Notes: a model not told the origin generated them from the letters alone. Positions 8,611-17,524 are shown, counted from the first letter of the stretch. The stretch is DNA of 64,000 bases from Lysinimonas soli (GCF_042655435.1 NZ_JBHSMG010000001.1:310001-374000), one strand, 5' to 3'. A program made the numbers and translations.

Positions 8611-9144
8611 ATGAGCGCCTTCATCGCCCCGCCGCGGCGCATTCCCTTCCTGCTCCGTATCGGCCTCTGGATCTCTCGCCGCGTCACCGGCGATGACCTG
8701 CTGCCGCCGCGGCTGCTGACCTGGTATCCGCGGGCCGCCATCGGGATCGGGGTGGTCGAGTCCCTGGTCGCCCACGACGAAGGACGGGTCGATGCGCGCA
8801 TGCTCCAGTTCGTGCGGATGGCGGTGTCGTTCGCGGTGGAGTGCCCGTTCTGCATGGGCTTCAACTCGCGCGATTGGCAGAAGCGGATGACCGAGCAGGA
8901 GCTGCCCGGCGTGCAGGGGCTGACGCCGCTCGAGCAGATCCCGAGCTTCTCCCCGCGGGAACGACTCGCGATCGAGTACGCGCGCAGGGTGTCCGAGACG
9001 CCACTGCGCTTCACGCCCGAGTTCGGCGCCCGGCTCACCGAGCTGTTCACGGAGCGCGAGATCGTCATCCTCGCGACGACCGCGGCTCAGGTCAATCTCT
9101 GGGCGCGCACCATCCAGGCCCTCGGCTGCCCGCCGCAGGGCTGA
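8611..9144 (+). CDS. Carboxymuconolactone decarboxylase/AhpD-like protein
   Basis: This 177-residue all-helical protein belongs to the AhpD-like superfamily. The core motif is ECPFCMGFN, with the redox Cys pair C78 and C81 and Glu77. The His that usually follows the second Cys by three residues in AhpD is Asn85 here. Such members are usually peroxidase-like or of unknown function. CAAGAT (8599-8604) lies 6 nt before the ATG, so the gene may be leaderless and need not depend on the upstream MFS gene. The C terminus (VNLWARTIQALGC) carries an additional Cys. Confidence 0.78.
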   Translation: MSAFIAPPRRIPFLLRIGLWISRRVTGDDLLPPRLLTWYPRAAIGIGVVESLVAHDEGRVDARMLQFVRMAVSFAVECPFCMGFNSRDWQKRMTEQELPGVQGLTPLEQIPSFSPRERLAIEYARRVSETPLRFTPEFGARLTELFTEREIVILATTAAQVNLWARTIQALGCPPQG

Positions 9145-9166
9145 GCGCGGGTGCGAGGATGGCGGC

Positions 9167-9856
9167 ATGACCGCGCCGCATCCTGAACTCGATCAGCTGA
9201 TCGCCACGCTCGAGCGGCTGCGCGCTCCGGGTGGCTGCGTCTGGGACCGCGAGCAGACCCACGCCTCGCTCGTGCAATACCTCGTGGAGGAGACCTTCGA
9301 ACTGGTGGAGGCGATCGAGGTCGGATCGCGCGAGGAGCTCATCGAGGAGCTCGGCGACGTGCTTTACCAGGTCATCTTCCACGCCGACATCGCGGCGGAG
9401 GCCGGCGAGTTCACCCTCGAGGACGTCGCCGCCCACATGCGCGCCAAGATGGTCGCGCGGCATCCGCACGTCTTCGGCGACGTGACCGTCGAGACCTCGG
9501 ATGACGTGGTCGCCACCTGGGAGGCCGTCAAGAGCGTCGAGAAGGCGCACCGCACGAGCGTGCTCGAGGGGGTTCCGCAGGGGATGCCCTCACTCGCGCT
9601 CGCCGACAAGCTGCTCGGCCGCGCGGCGAAGGTGGGGGTCGAGCGCGGGCCGGCCGTCATTCCGGCGAGCGAGCAGCAGCTGGGCGCAGAACTGCTGGCG
9701 ATCGTCGCGGGCGCCCGCGCCACCGGGCTCGACGCCGAGCGGGCGCTGCGGGAGGCGCTGCGGACGCTGCAGGACGAGGTGCGCGCGGCGGAGGGCGCCC
9801 CGCGAGCGGGTTCCGCGGAGGGCGTGCGTCGTGGCTCCGACGGCGCGCCAGACTAG
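9167..9856 (+). CDS. mazG: MazG-type nucleoside triphosphate pyrophosphohydrolase
   Basis: This 229-residue protein hydrolyses NTPs or dNTPs to the monophosphate and PPi (house-cleaning). The metal-binding helices are visible as VEETFELVEAIE near residues 40-51 and EELIEELGDVLYQVIFHADIA near 55-75, followed by ARHPHVFGDV. It is the single-domain actinobacterial length, not the tandem E. coli form. GAGGAT ends 6 nt before the ATG, suggesting a leaderless start. hisS begins 4 nt after its stop, so mazG-hisS, and probably eno, form one unit. Confidence 0.92.
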   Translation: MTAPHPELDQLIATLERLRAPGGCVWDREQTHASLVQYLVEETFELVEAIEVGSREELIEELGDVLYQVIFHADIAAEAGEFTLEDVAAHMRAKMVARHPHVFGDVTVETSDDVVATWEAVKSVEKAHRTSVLEGVPQGMPSLALADKLLGRAAKVGVERGPAVIPASEQQLGAELLAIVAGARATGLDAERALREALRTLQDEVRAAEGAPRAGSAEGVRRGSDGAPD

Positions 9857-9860
9857 TCGC

Positions 9861-11177
9861 ATGGCGAACCAGGTCACCCCCCCGCGCGGCATGCGCGACT
9901 TCCTCCCCGCCGAGAAGGCGCGTCGCGAACGGCTGCTCGCCGTCATCCGCGCCAGCTACCGGGCGCACGGCTTCGACGAGATCGAGACTCCGGTCATGGA
10001 AGACAGCGATCGCCTGCACGCCGGCCTCGGCGGCGACAACGAGAAGCTCGCCTTCGGGGTGCTCAAGCGCGGCCTCGGATTCGACGACCTGCAGGCCGCG
10101 AGCGAACCGCTCGACCTCGTCGACCTGGGCCTGCGCTTCGACCTGACGGTGCCGCTCGCCCGGTTCTACGCGAGTCACCGGGCCGAGCTGCCGACCGTGT
10201 TCCGGGCGATCCAGATGGCTCCGGTCTGGCGCGCGGAGCGGCCGCAGAAGGGCCGGTACCGGCAGTTCGTGCAATGCGACATCGACATCATCGGCGAGCC
10301 GGGCATCCGGGCCGAGGCCGAGCTGCTGCTCGCCACGCTCGCCACGGTCGATGCGCTGGGACTGCGCGACAGCGTCATCCGGATCAACGACCGGCGTCTG
10401 CTGATCGGCATGCTCGACGCCTTCGGCTTCGCACAGGACGAACAGGATGCCGTGCTCATCACGATCGACAAGCTCGACAAGATCGGTCAGGAGGGGGTGG
10501 TCGCCGAGCTCCGCGAACGCGGCGTCACCCCGACCGCGGTGGACGCGCTCGAGCAGTTCTTCGGCCGCCCGATGACGATGGAGTACCTGCCGTTCGGCGA
10601 GCGGGCGATCCGCCGCGCGCTGCCGCAGGGGGCGGACGAGTCGGTCATCGCCGAGCTCGCGGCCCTGGGCGACGCGGTGCGTTCGGCGCGGCCGTCGCCG
10701 AGCACACCGGAGGGCATCGAGGCGCAGTCGGCCCTGCTCGAGTTCGACCCGTTCCTGGTGCGCGGCATGGGGTACTACACGGGTCCGATCTTCGAGCTCG
10801 CGCATCCGAGCGTTCCCTACTCGCTGGGCGGGGGCGGTCGCTACGACGGCATGATCGGCCGCTTCCTCGGCACCGACGTGCCGGCGACCGGCTTCTCGCT
10901 CGGCTTCGAGCGTCTGGTCGACCTGCTCGAACTGGAGGCCGACGACGCCTCGCCGGCGACCGCACTGCTGTACGACGCGGATGTGCCCCTCGCGACCCTG
11001 CTGACGCTGAAGACCGAGCTCCTGGCGGCGGGGGGACGGGTGCGCCTCGTCGCGCGCCCCAAGAACACGAAGTCGCTGCTGGAGGCCCTCGAGGCGGAGG
11101 GATTCCGTCGCTTCGCCTTCGTCGACGCGGGCGTCGCGGGTGCCGCGGGGCTGGAGCTTCGCACCCTCGGGGCCTGA
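9861..11177 (+). CDS. hisS: Histidyl-tRNA synthetase
   Basis: This is a class II aminoacyl-tRNA synthetase of 438 residues that charges tRNA-His. Motif 2 is GRYRQFVQCDIDIIG, the His-specific region is GMGYYTGPIFELAH, and motif 3 is GFSLGFERL. A C-terminal anticodon-binding domain covers the last ~95 residues. The frame extends upstream into mazG, but the family start (PPRGMRDFLP) fits ATG 9861. No Shine-Dalgarno is visible, so translation is probably coupled to mazG, 4 nt away. Confidence 0.95.
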   Translation: MANQVTPPRGMRDFLPAEKARRERLLAVIRASYRAHGFDEIETPVMEDSDRLHAGLGGDNEKLAFGVLKRGLGFDDLQAASEPLDLVDLGLRFDLTVPLARFYASHRAELPTVFRAIQMAPVWRAERPQKGRYRQFVQCDIDIIGEPGIRAEAELLLATLATVDALGLRDSVIRINDRRLLIGMLDAFGFAQDEQDAVLITIDKLDKIGQEGVVAELRERGVTPTAVDALEQFFGRPMTMEYLPFGERAIRRALPQGADESVIAELAALGDAVRSARPSPSTPEGIEAQSALLEFDPFLVRGMGYYTGPIFELAHPSVPYSLGGGGRYDGMIGRFLGTDVPATGFSLGFERLVDLLELEADDASPATALLYDADVPLATLLTLKTELLAAGGRVRLVARPKNTKSLLEALEAEGFRRFAFVDAGVAGAAGLELRTLGA

Positions 11178-11230
11178 TCGGTGGCGCGCTAGGATTCCCG
11201 AGGACCCCACCACCTTCCGAAGGAGAATCC

Positions 11231-12508
11231 ATGTCTGCCATCGAGGCCGTCGGCGCTCGCGAAATCCTGGACTCGCGGGGCAACCCCACGGTCGAGGTCG
11301 AGGTGCTGCTCGACGACGGAACCGTCTCGCGTGCCGCGGTGCCGTCGGGCGCGTCCACGGGAGCCTTCGAGGCCTACGAGCTGCGCGACGGCGACAAGGG
11401 CCGCTACCTCGGCAAGGGAGTGCTCAAGGCCGTCGACAGCGTGCTCGACGTGCTCGGTCCCGCCATCGAGGGCTTCGAGGCCAGCGACCAGCGCCTGATC
11501 GACGCGGAGCTCATCGCGGCCGACGGCACCGACAACAAGTCGAAGCTGGGCGCCAACGCGATCCTCGGCGTCTCGCTCGCCGTCGCCAAGGCCGCCGCCG
11601 ACTCGGCCGACCTTCCGCTGTTCCGCTACCTCGGCGGCCCGAACGCCCACACCCTGCCGGTGCCGATGATGAACATCATCAATGGTGGGGCGCATGCCGA
11701 CAACGGCATCGACGTGCAGGAGTTCATGATCCTGCCGATCGGCGCCGAGAGCTTCTCCGAGGCGCTGCGCTGGGGTGCCGAGACCTACCACGCGCTCAAG
11801 GCGAACCTGCACCAGAAGGGCTTCTCGACCGCGCTCGGCGACGAGGGCGGGTTCGCCCCCGACCTGAAGTCGGCCCGCGAGGCGCTCGACTTCATCGTCG
11901 AGTCCATCGGACTGGCGGGATTCACGGTCGGCACCGACATCGCCCTCGGCATGGATGTCGCGTCGACCGAGTTCTTCTCCGACGGCAAGTACCACTACGA
12001 GGGTGCTGATTACGACGCGGCCGGGCTGACCGCCTACTTCGAGGGCCTCGTGAACGACTACCCGCTGGTCTCGATCGAAGACCCGCTCGCCGAGGACGAC
12101 TGGGAGGGGTACCAGGCGCTCACCGCCGCGCTCGGCTCCAAGATCCAGATCGTCGGCGACGACCTCTTCGTCACCAACCCGACCCGCCTGCAGAGGGGCC
12201 TCGACCTCGGGGTCGCCAACTCGATCCTGGTGAAGGTCAACCAGATCGGCACGCTCACCGAGACCCTGGATGCCGTGGCCAAGGCCCAACGCCACGGCTA
12301 CACCGCGATCCTGTCGCACCGCTCCGGCGAGACCGAGGACACCACGATCGCCGACCTCGCGGTCGCGGTGGACGGCGGCCAGATCAAGACGGGCGCCCCG
12401 GCGCGTTCCGAGCGCGTCGCGAAGTACAACCAGCTGCTGCGCATCGAGGAGGAGCTCGGCGACGCCGCGGTCTACGCGGGCGCGAGCGCCTTCCCCCGCC
12501 ACAAGTAG
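11231..12508 (+). CDS. eno: Enolase
   Basis: Enolase converts 2-phosphoglycerate to phosphoenolpyruvate in glycolysis. The 425-residue protein begins SAIEAVGAREILDSRGNPT and shows GGAHADNGIDVQEFM, the metal-binding region VSIEDPLAEDDWEG, and the signature LSHRSGETEDTTIADLAV near residue 360. AAGGAG at 11219-11224 gives a strong ribosome binding site, unlike most neighbours. It lies downstream of hisS and upstream of the septum-formation/DUF501 pair, an order often kept in actinobacteria, although here an LLM gene on the other strand intervenes. Confidence 0.97.
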   Translation: MSAIEAVGAREILDSRGNPTVEVEVLLDDGTVSRAAVPSGASTGAFEAYELRDGDKGRYLGKGVLKAVDSVLDVLGPAIEGFEASDQRLIDAELIAADGTDNKSKLGANAILGVSLAVAKAAADSADLPLFRYLGGPNAHTLPVPMMNIINGGAHADNGIDVQEFMILPIGAESFSEALRWGAETYHALKANLHQKGFSTALGDEGGFAPDLKSAREALDFIVESIGLAGFTVGTDIALGMDVASTEFFSDGKYHYEGADYDAAGLTAYFEGLVNDYPLVSIEDPLAEDDWEGYQALTAALGSKIQIVGDDLFVTNPTRLQRGLDLGVANSILVKVNQIGTLTETLDAVAKAQRHGYTAILSHRSGETEDTTIADLAVAVDGGQIKTGAPARSERVAKYNQLLRIEEELGDAAVYAGASAFPRHK

Positions 12509-12523
12509 CCGCGGCCACCCCTC

Positions 12524-12589
12524 GAGCGCCGTCGTTTCTCGCGAGGGCCGCCCGCATTCCGCGGGCGCCCGCGAGAAACGGCGGCGCTC
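12524..12589. repeat. 66-nt nested inverted repeat between convergent eno and LLM genes
   Basis: The outer arms, 12524-12543 and 12570-12589, pair over 20 bp with one G-U position. Inside, CGCCCGC (12549-12555) and GCGGGCG (12561-12567) make a second 7-bp stem with the loop ATTCC. No T-run follows. It may act as a bidirectional terminator or mRNA-stabilising hairpin, or be one copy of a dispersed REP-like element. Confidence 0.7.
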
Positions 12590-12621
12590 ACCGCGTCGCG
12601 GGGTGGGTGCGGGGCGCGCGG

Positions 12622-13665
12622 TTAGTCCGCGTCGAGGGCGCGCACGATCGCGGCGCCCAGTTCGGGCGCGGCCGGGTAGCTGAAGGCGAAGGCGAGCCGG
12701 GTGACGAGCCCGGCGAAGCGCTCGCGCAGCTGCGCGGCGACCTCGGACGGGCTGCCGACCGCGGCGAATGCGGCGAGCATGTCGTCGTCGATCAACTCGG
12801 CCATGGCATCCCATTCGCCGCGGCGCGAGCCCGCGTTGAGCTTCTCGTGCACTCCACCCCAGCCGTGCAACTCGAGCACCGGCGCGTAGGCGGGCGTCGA
12901 GCCGTAGAAGGCGATCTGCTTGCGGGTGGCGAGGATCGCGGCATCCAGCGCGGCCTGATCGGTCCCGGTGGCGACGAAGGCCGGAACGCTGACCTCGACG
13001 GCGCTCGGCTCGCGACCGGAGGCCTCGATGCCGCGCCGCAGTGCGGGCAGGCTCACTTCGGAGAGGTAGCGCGGAGTCGTGAAGCTGTGACTCAGCCAGC
13101 CGTCGGCCACCTCGCCGGCGACCTCGGTCATCCGCTGTCCGACGCCCGCGACGGCGATGCGCGGCGCCCCGTGCGGGTTCGGCTGCGGCGCGAACATCGG
13201 CGTCATCAGGGTGTGCTGGTAGAACTCGCCGCGGTAGTCGAGCTTCTCGCCCGTCTGCCAGGAGTGCTGGATCGCCCGGATCGCGAGCACGAAGTCGCGC
13301 ATCCGCTCGGCCGGATGCGACCAGGGCATCGAGAAGCGGCGCTCGATGTGCGGCTTGATCTGGGACCCGAGACCCAGCGTGAACCGCCCGCCGGAGAGAA
13401 GCTGCAGGTCGTTCGCGGTCTCGGCCACGACCATCGGGTTGCGCGCGAAGGCGACCGCGATCGAGGTGCCGAGCTGGATCGTCGATGTGCTGCGCGCGGC
13501 GACCGCGATCGAGATGAACGGATCGTGCTGCAGCTCGGTCGCGCCGATCCCGTCGTAGCCGTCGGCCTCGGCCCGCAGCGCGGTCGCCTCGAACTCGATC
13601 GGGCCCGCGTGCACGTCGCCCGCCGTCTCGAGGGCGAAGGGGCGGGTGCGTTCTGCGGATGTCAC
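12622..13665 (-). CDS. LLM-class F420-dependent oxidoreductase
   Basis: A 347-residue TIM-barrel protein of the luciferase-like monooxygenase superfamily, resembling the F420-dependent TIGR03617 type. Features are TELQHDPFISIAVAARST near the N terminus, LLSGGRFTLGLGSQ around residues 90-103, PRIAVAGVGQRMTEVAGEVADGW (given here only by its role as the cofactor-side loop), and a C-terminal GSPSEVAAQLRERF helix. It probably uses reduced F420 or FMN to reduce or oxidise an unknown substrate. It is convergent to eno across the long inverted repeat and divergent from the septum gene. Confidence 0.82.
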   Translation of the reverse strand: MTSAERTRPFALETAGDVHAGPIEFEATALRAEADGYDGIGATELQHDPFISIAVAARSTSTIQLGTSIAVAFARNPMVVAETANDLQLLSGGRFTLGLGSQIKPHIERRFSMPWSHPAERMRDFVLAIRAIQHSWQTGEKLDYRGEFYQHTLMTPMFAPQPNPHGAPRIAVAGVGQRMTEVAGEVADGWLSHSFTTPRYLSEVSLPALRRGIEASGREPSAVEVSVPAFVATGTDQAALDAAILATRKQIAFYGSTPAYAPVLELHGWGGVHEKLNAGSRRGEWDAMAELIDDDMLAAFAAVGSPSEVAAQLRERFAGLVTRLAFAFSYPAAPELGAAIVRALDAD

Positions 13666-13764
13666 GAAGGTCCTCCTCGACGTCGTCCTCCCAGGCTACG
13701 GCTTCACGCCGCCGCGACGGGCGCGTCTTCGTGCGCCCCGCGTCACCTCGCCTAGCCTGGATGC

Positions 13765-14319
13765 ATGGCTCCCCGGCAAACGCGGCAGACGCGGCAGAAG
13801 CGTGAGAAGACGGTGCGCGTGCCCGTCGCCATGCCCGAGGAGAGCCGGCCTGCCGCCTGGCTGCGCAACTTCCGGCTGTCGGGCTTCGCACTCTCGCTGC
13901 TGCTTCTCGTCGTCGCCGGGCTGGTCGTGCTCGCGCCCAACCTCAAGACCCTCGTCGAGCAACGTCAGCAGATCGCCGAACTGCAGGCCCAGCTCGACGA
14001 CGCGAAGAACTCGGTCGACCAGCTCAAGGGCGAGGTCGATCGCTGGAAGGACCCCGCCTACATCGAGTCGCAGGCGCGCAACCGGCTCTACTACGTGTTC
14101 CCGGGCGACATCAGCTACCTCGTGATCGGCGAGTCCAGCGGCCAGGCGACCGGGGACGCCCAGCCGATCAGCGACAAGATCCAGACCACGAAGGTCGACT
14201 GGATGCGGTCGTTGCTGTCGTCGGTCTACACGGCGGGGCTGACGCAGCAGACCCCCAGCCAGCTCGACAGCCCCACGCAGTCGACGACCGCCCCGCCGAC
14301 GTCCGGCTCCGGCGGATGA
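13765..14319 (+). CDS. Septum formation initiator family protein (DivIC/FtsL-like)
   Basis: This 184-residue bitopic membrane protein has a basic cytoplasmic start, a membrane segment near residues 37-57 (LSLLLLVVAGLVVLAP with flanks) and an extracytoplasmic coiled coil (about 62-95: QRQQIAELQAQLDDAKN). The DivIC signature RWKDPAYIESQARNRLYYVFPG follows, then a flexible Thr/Ser tail. DivIC-type proteins stabilise the FtsL/FtsQ complex at the division septum. TAGCCT (13753-13758) ends 6 nt before the ATG, suggesting a leaderless start. The stop overlaps the DUF501 start by ATGA. Confidence 0.88.
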   Translation: MAPRQTRQTRQKREKTVRVPVAMPEESRPAAWLRNFRLSGFALSLLLLVVAGLVVLAPNLKTLVEQRQQIAELQAQLDDAKNSVDQLKGEVDRWKDPAYIESQARNRLYYVFPGDISYLVIGESSGQATGDAQPISDKIQTTKVDWMRSLLSSVYTAGLTQQTPSQLDSPTQSTTAPPTSGSGG

Positions 14320-14846
14320 CCCGCCCGCCCTTCGAGCCGCCGAGCGACGCCGACATCGCCGTGGTGAGTTCGCAGCTCGGTCGCCCGGCCCGCGGCGTCG
14401 TCGGGATCGCGGCGCGCTGCATCTGCGGCAACCCGACCGTCGTCGCCACCCGCCCGCGACTGGATGACGGCACCCCTTTCCCGACGCTGTACTACCTGAG
14501 CCATCCAGCGGCGACCTCGGCCGTGTCGACCCTCGAGGCGACCGGCGTGATGGCCGAACTCGCGGCGCTGCTCGACGGCGACGACGGCGACGAGCTGCGC
14601 GCGGCGTACCGGCGGGCGCACGAGAGCTACCTCGCCGACCGCGACAGCATCGAGGTCGTCGACGAGATCGCCGGATTCTCGGCGGGCGGCATGCCCGAGC
14701 GCGTCAAGTGCCTGCACGCCCTCGTCGCCCACTCGCTGGCGGCCGGCCCGGGGGTGAACCCGATCGGCGACCTCGCACTGCAGCGCGCCGCCTGGACGCC
14801 GGAGCGCTGCGAGTGCGCGCGGCCGGGCCCCGGAGCCCCGGTGTGA
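14316..14846 (+). CDS. DUF501 domain-containing protein
   Basis: A 176-residue protein of the actinobacterial DUF501 family, whose function is not established. It carries a small Cys pair near the start (ARCICGNPTVVATRP), the conserved LYYLSHP, a helical middle, and the C-terminal GMPERVKCLHALVAHSLA and NPIGD motifs ending in CECARPG. It overlaps the upstream DivIC-like gene by 4 nt and the downstream protease by 4 nt. DivIC-DUF501 adjacency is conserved in actinobacteria and implies a link with the cell envelope or division, or simply co-regulation. Confidence 0.85.
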   Translation: MTRPPFEPPSDADIAVVSSQLGRPARGVVGIAARCICGNPTVVATRPRLDDGTPFPTLYYLSHPAATSAVSTLEATGVMAELAALLDGDDGDELRAAYRRAHESYLADRDSIEVVDEIAGFSAGGMPERVKCLHALVAHSLAAGPGVNPIGDLALQRAAWTPERCECARPGPGAPV

Positions 14847-16153
14847 CCCGTCGGGTGCGACTCGCTCGGGCTGCGCTGGCGACGCTTCTCCTGGTCGGCG
14901 CACTGACGCCCGCGCTGTCGGCCGGGCCGACCGGGTCGGCGGCAGCGGCACCCCGCGCGGGGGTCCCCGCGCCGCACGGTGCGAGCAGCGACTCGATCCG
15001 GTCGAGGGAGTACTGGCTGGATGCAGACGGCATCCGCAGCGCCTGGACGACAACGCGGGGCGCCGGCGTCACGATCGCGGTCATCGACACCGGGATCGAC
15101 GGCACCGTCGCCGAACTGCGCGGCGCCGTCACGGGCGGCACCGACTTCTCCGGACTCGGCGCAGCCAACGGGCAGACCCCGGTCGGTGAGGACAACGGGC
15201 ACGCCACGATGGTCGCCTCGCTCGCCGCGGGCCGCGGCACGGGGTCGAACTCGGGCGTCATCGGCGTGGCCCCCGAGGCGTCGCTGCTGTCGATCTCGGT
15301 CGGATTCGGGGCGGGAGCCCGCGACTCCGACGCCCAGATCGCCGAGGCCGTGACCTGGGCCGTCGACCACGGCGCGAAGGTCATCAACATGTCGTTGACC
15401 CGCAACACGCTGGACTGGCCGACGAGCTGGGACACGGCCTTCCTCTACGCCGAGGACCACGATGTCGTGGTCGTCGCCGCGGCCGGCAACCGCGGCAGCG
15501 GCACCGACGAGGTGGGGGCGCCCGCGACGATGCCGGGGGTGCTCGCGGTCGCCGGGGTGACGCAGAGCGGGGTGGCGAGCGGGCAGGCCTCGGCGCAGGG
15601 CATCACGCTCGGCGTCGCCGCGCCCAGCGAGAACCTCGTGGGCGTGATCCCGGGAGGCGGCTACGTGCTGTGGGACGGCACGAGTGGGGCGGCACCGATC
15701 GTCGCCGGCGTCGTCGCGCTAGTGCGCGCCGCGCATCCGGAGCTCAAGGCACCCGACGTGATCAACCGCATCCTGGCGACCGCCCACGACAAGGGCCCGG
15801 CCGGCCCCGACGCCCTCTACGGCCATGGGATCGTGGATGCCGCGGCCGCGGTGCGCGACGACGTGCCGCATGTCGCGGCGAACCCCCTGGGCGACCTGCA
15901 CGAGTGGGTGCGGGTGAACCGGCGAGCGACCCCGGCCCCCGCGCCGGAGGGCAGCATCACGGTGCCCGCCCCCGTCGACTCGACGCCCGTGATCGCGCAG
16001 CCGAGCGATCCGGTCGGAGTGCTGCTGCCGAGCATCCCCCTGCTGCAGTTGGTGGGCGTGCCCGTGCTGATCGTCCTGCTGCTGTTGTTCGCCCTCGGCG
16101 GGCTGGTGGTGGGAGCGGTCGTCCAGTTCAGGAGCCTTCGCCGCACCGGGTAG
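14843..16153 (+). CDS. Membrane-anchored S8 (subtilisin/mycosin-like) serine protease
   Basis: This 436-residue exported protease has an N-terminal signal peptide (RRVRLARA then ALATLLLVGA, cut near SAAAA). The subtilase domain (about 70-345) carries the triad Asp82 (VIDTG), His120 (DNGHAT) and Ser281 (GTSGAAP), with the oxyanion Asn216 (AAGN). A Pro-rich linker follows, then a C-terminal membrane helix (about 400-425) with a short basic tail. This is the architecture of mycosins, the type VII secretion proteases, but no ESX gene is in the window. GTG 14843 overlaps the DUF501 stop (GTGTGA), so this is the third gene of the septum operon. An upstream start at 14708 is open but lies inside DUF501. 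Confidence 0.86.
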   Translation: MTRRVRLARAALATLLLVGALTPALSAGPTGSAAAAPRAGVPAPHGASSDSIRSREYWLDADGIRSAWTTTRGAGVTIAVIDTGIDGTVAELRGAVTGGTDFSGLGAANGQTPVGEDNGHATMVASLAAGRGTGSNSGVIGVAPEASLLSISVGFGAGARDSDAQIAEAVTWAVDHGAKVINMSLTRNTLDWPTSWDTAFLYAEDHDVVVVAAAGNRGSGTDEVGAPATMPGVLAVAGVTQSGVASGQASAQGITLGVAAPSENLVGVIPGGGYVLWDGTSGAAPIVAGVVALVRAAHPELKAPDVINRILATAHDKGPAGPDALYGHGIVDAAAAVRDDVPHVAANPLGDLHEWVRVNRRATPAPAPEGSITVPAPVDSTPVIAQPSDPVGVLLPSIPLLQLVGVPVLIVLLLLFALGGLVVGAVVQFRSLRRTG

Positions 16154-16191
16154 ATTAGGGGTGCCACTTTCCAGCGAGGAGACCCCCACAC

Positions 16192-17511
16192 GTGCGCAAG
16201 ATCCTGATCGTCGGCGGCGGTTATGCCGGTTTCTATACGGCGAAAAAGCTGGAGAAGTGGCTGCGGCGCGGCGAGGCACAGGTCACGATGGTCGACCCGC
16301 TGCCCTACATGACCTATCAGCCGTTCCTGCCCGAGGTCGCGGCCGGCACGATCGAGCCGCGGCACGCCGTCGTGGCGCACCGCCGTCACCTCAAGAAGAC
16401 GACGGTCATCACGGCTGCGGTGTCGAAGGTCGACCACGCGGCCAAGACCGCCGAGATCACGCCGGCCGTCGGCGAGCCCTGGACGGTCGACTACGACGTG
16501 CTCGTCATGACGGCAGGAGCCGTGTCGCGCACCTTCCCGATTCCCGGTGTCGCCGACGAGGCGATCGGTCTCAAGAACATCGAAGAGGCCATGGCCATCC
16601 GCGACCGGATGACCGACAACTTCGCCAAGGCATCCAACCTTCCCCCCGGCCCCGAGCGCGACCGTCTGCTCACGACCGTCGTGGTCGGTGGCGGCTTCGC
16701 GGGCATCGAGGTGTTCGCCGAGTTGCGCAGCTTCGCGAGCGCGCTCGTGGGTAGCTACCACCAGCTCGAGATGGATGACACGCACTTCCACCTGATCGAG
16801 GCGATGGGGCGCATCATGCCCGAGGTGTCGCTCAAGTCGAGCCTCTGGGTCATCAAGGATCTCGCCCAGAAGGGTGCCGAGATCCACCTCAACACGCAGC
16901 TCGCGAGCGCGGTCGGCGGCAAGATCGAGCTCTCGAGCGGAGAGAGCTTCGAATCCGACCTCATCGTGTGGACGGCCGGCGTCATGGCGAACCCGGTCGT
17001 GCGCAGCACCGACCTCCCGCTGGAGGAGCGCGGTCGTCTGCGAGTGCAGGCCGATCTGCGGGTCATCAACGATGACGGCGTCGTCGTGGATGCCTGGGGC
17101 GCCGGCGATGTCACGGCCACCCCGGACCTGACCGGGGCCGGAGTCGGCGGCTTCACCGTGCCGAACGCTCAGCACGCGGTTCGTCAGGGCAAGCTCTTGG
17201 CGCGCAACCTGGTGGCCGACCTGCGGGGCGAGACGCCGCGCGAGTACATCCACAAGAACCTGGGCGCGGTCGCCGGTCTCGGCCTCTACGACGGCGTGTA
17301 CCAGAACGGCCGGCTCGCCGTGCGCGGGCTGCCGGCGTGGTTCATGCACCGCGGCTACCACGGTCTGGCGATCCCGTTCTGGGACCGCAAGGTGCGCGTC
17401 TTCGGCAACTGGATCTTCAGCTTCTTCCTGCGCCGCGACCTGGTCGGCATCCCGGATCGGGATGTGCCTCGTGCGGCGTTCGAGCGCTGGGCGTCGCGCC
17501 CCAAGGCCTAG
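16192..17511 (+). CDS. ndh: Type II NADH dehydrogenase (NAD(P)/FAD-dependent oxidoreductase)
   Basis: This 439-residue single-subunit, non-proton-pumping dehydrogenase would transfer electrons from NADH to the quinone pool at the inner face of the membrane. The FAD-binding GGGYAG motif is at residues 8-13. PYMTYQPFLPEVAAG and the NAD-binding VVVGGGFAGIEVFAEL near 163-178 follow, and then VVDAWGAGDVTA, the second FAD motif. The C terminus has the amphipathic HRGYHGLAIPFWDRKVRVF stretch common in Ndh-2. TAGATT (16151-16156) is a likely -10, and GAGGAG at 16175-16180 precedes the GTG. Confidence 0.85.
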   Translation: MRKILIVGGGYAGFYTAKKLEKWLRRGEAQVTMVDPLPYMTYQPFLPEVAAGTIEPRHAVVAHRRHLKKTTVITAAVSKVDHAAKTAEITPAVGEPWTVDYDVLVMTAGAVSRTFPIPGVADEAIGLKNIEEAMAIRDRMTDNFAKASNLPPGPERDRLLTTVVVGGGFAGIEVFAELRSFASALVGSYHQLEMDDTHFHLIEAMGRIMPEVSLKSSLWVIKDLAQKGAEIHLNTQLASAVGGKIELSSGESFESDLIVWTAGVMANPVVRSTDLPLEERGRLRVQADLRVINDDGVVVDAWGAGDVTATPDLTGAGVGGFTVPNAQHAVRQGKLLARNLVADLRGETPREYIHKNLGAVAGLGLYDGVYQNGRLAVRGLPAWFMHRGYHGLAIPFWDRKVRVFGNWIFSFFLRRDLVGIPDRDVPRAAFERWASRPKA

Positions 17512-17524
17512 TGCCCATGGTTTA

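Noticed and set aside
7087..9168. Minus-strand 693-codon frame over the MFS and AhpD-like genes
   Set aside because: Its composition is the reverse complement of membrane-helix codons, and the plus-strand genes are well supported.
14843..16153. Evidence for a type VII secretion locus
   Set aside because: Only the protease resembles mycosin; no EccC ATPase, EsxA/B or other ESX gene is present.
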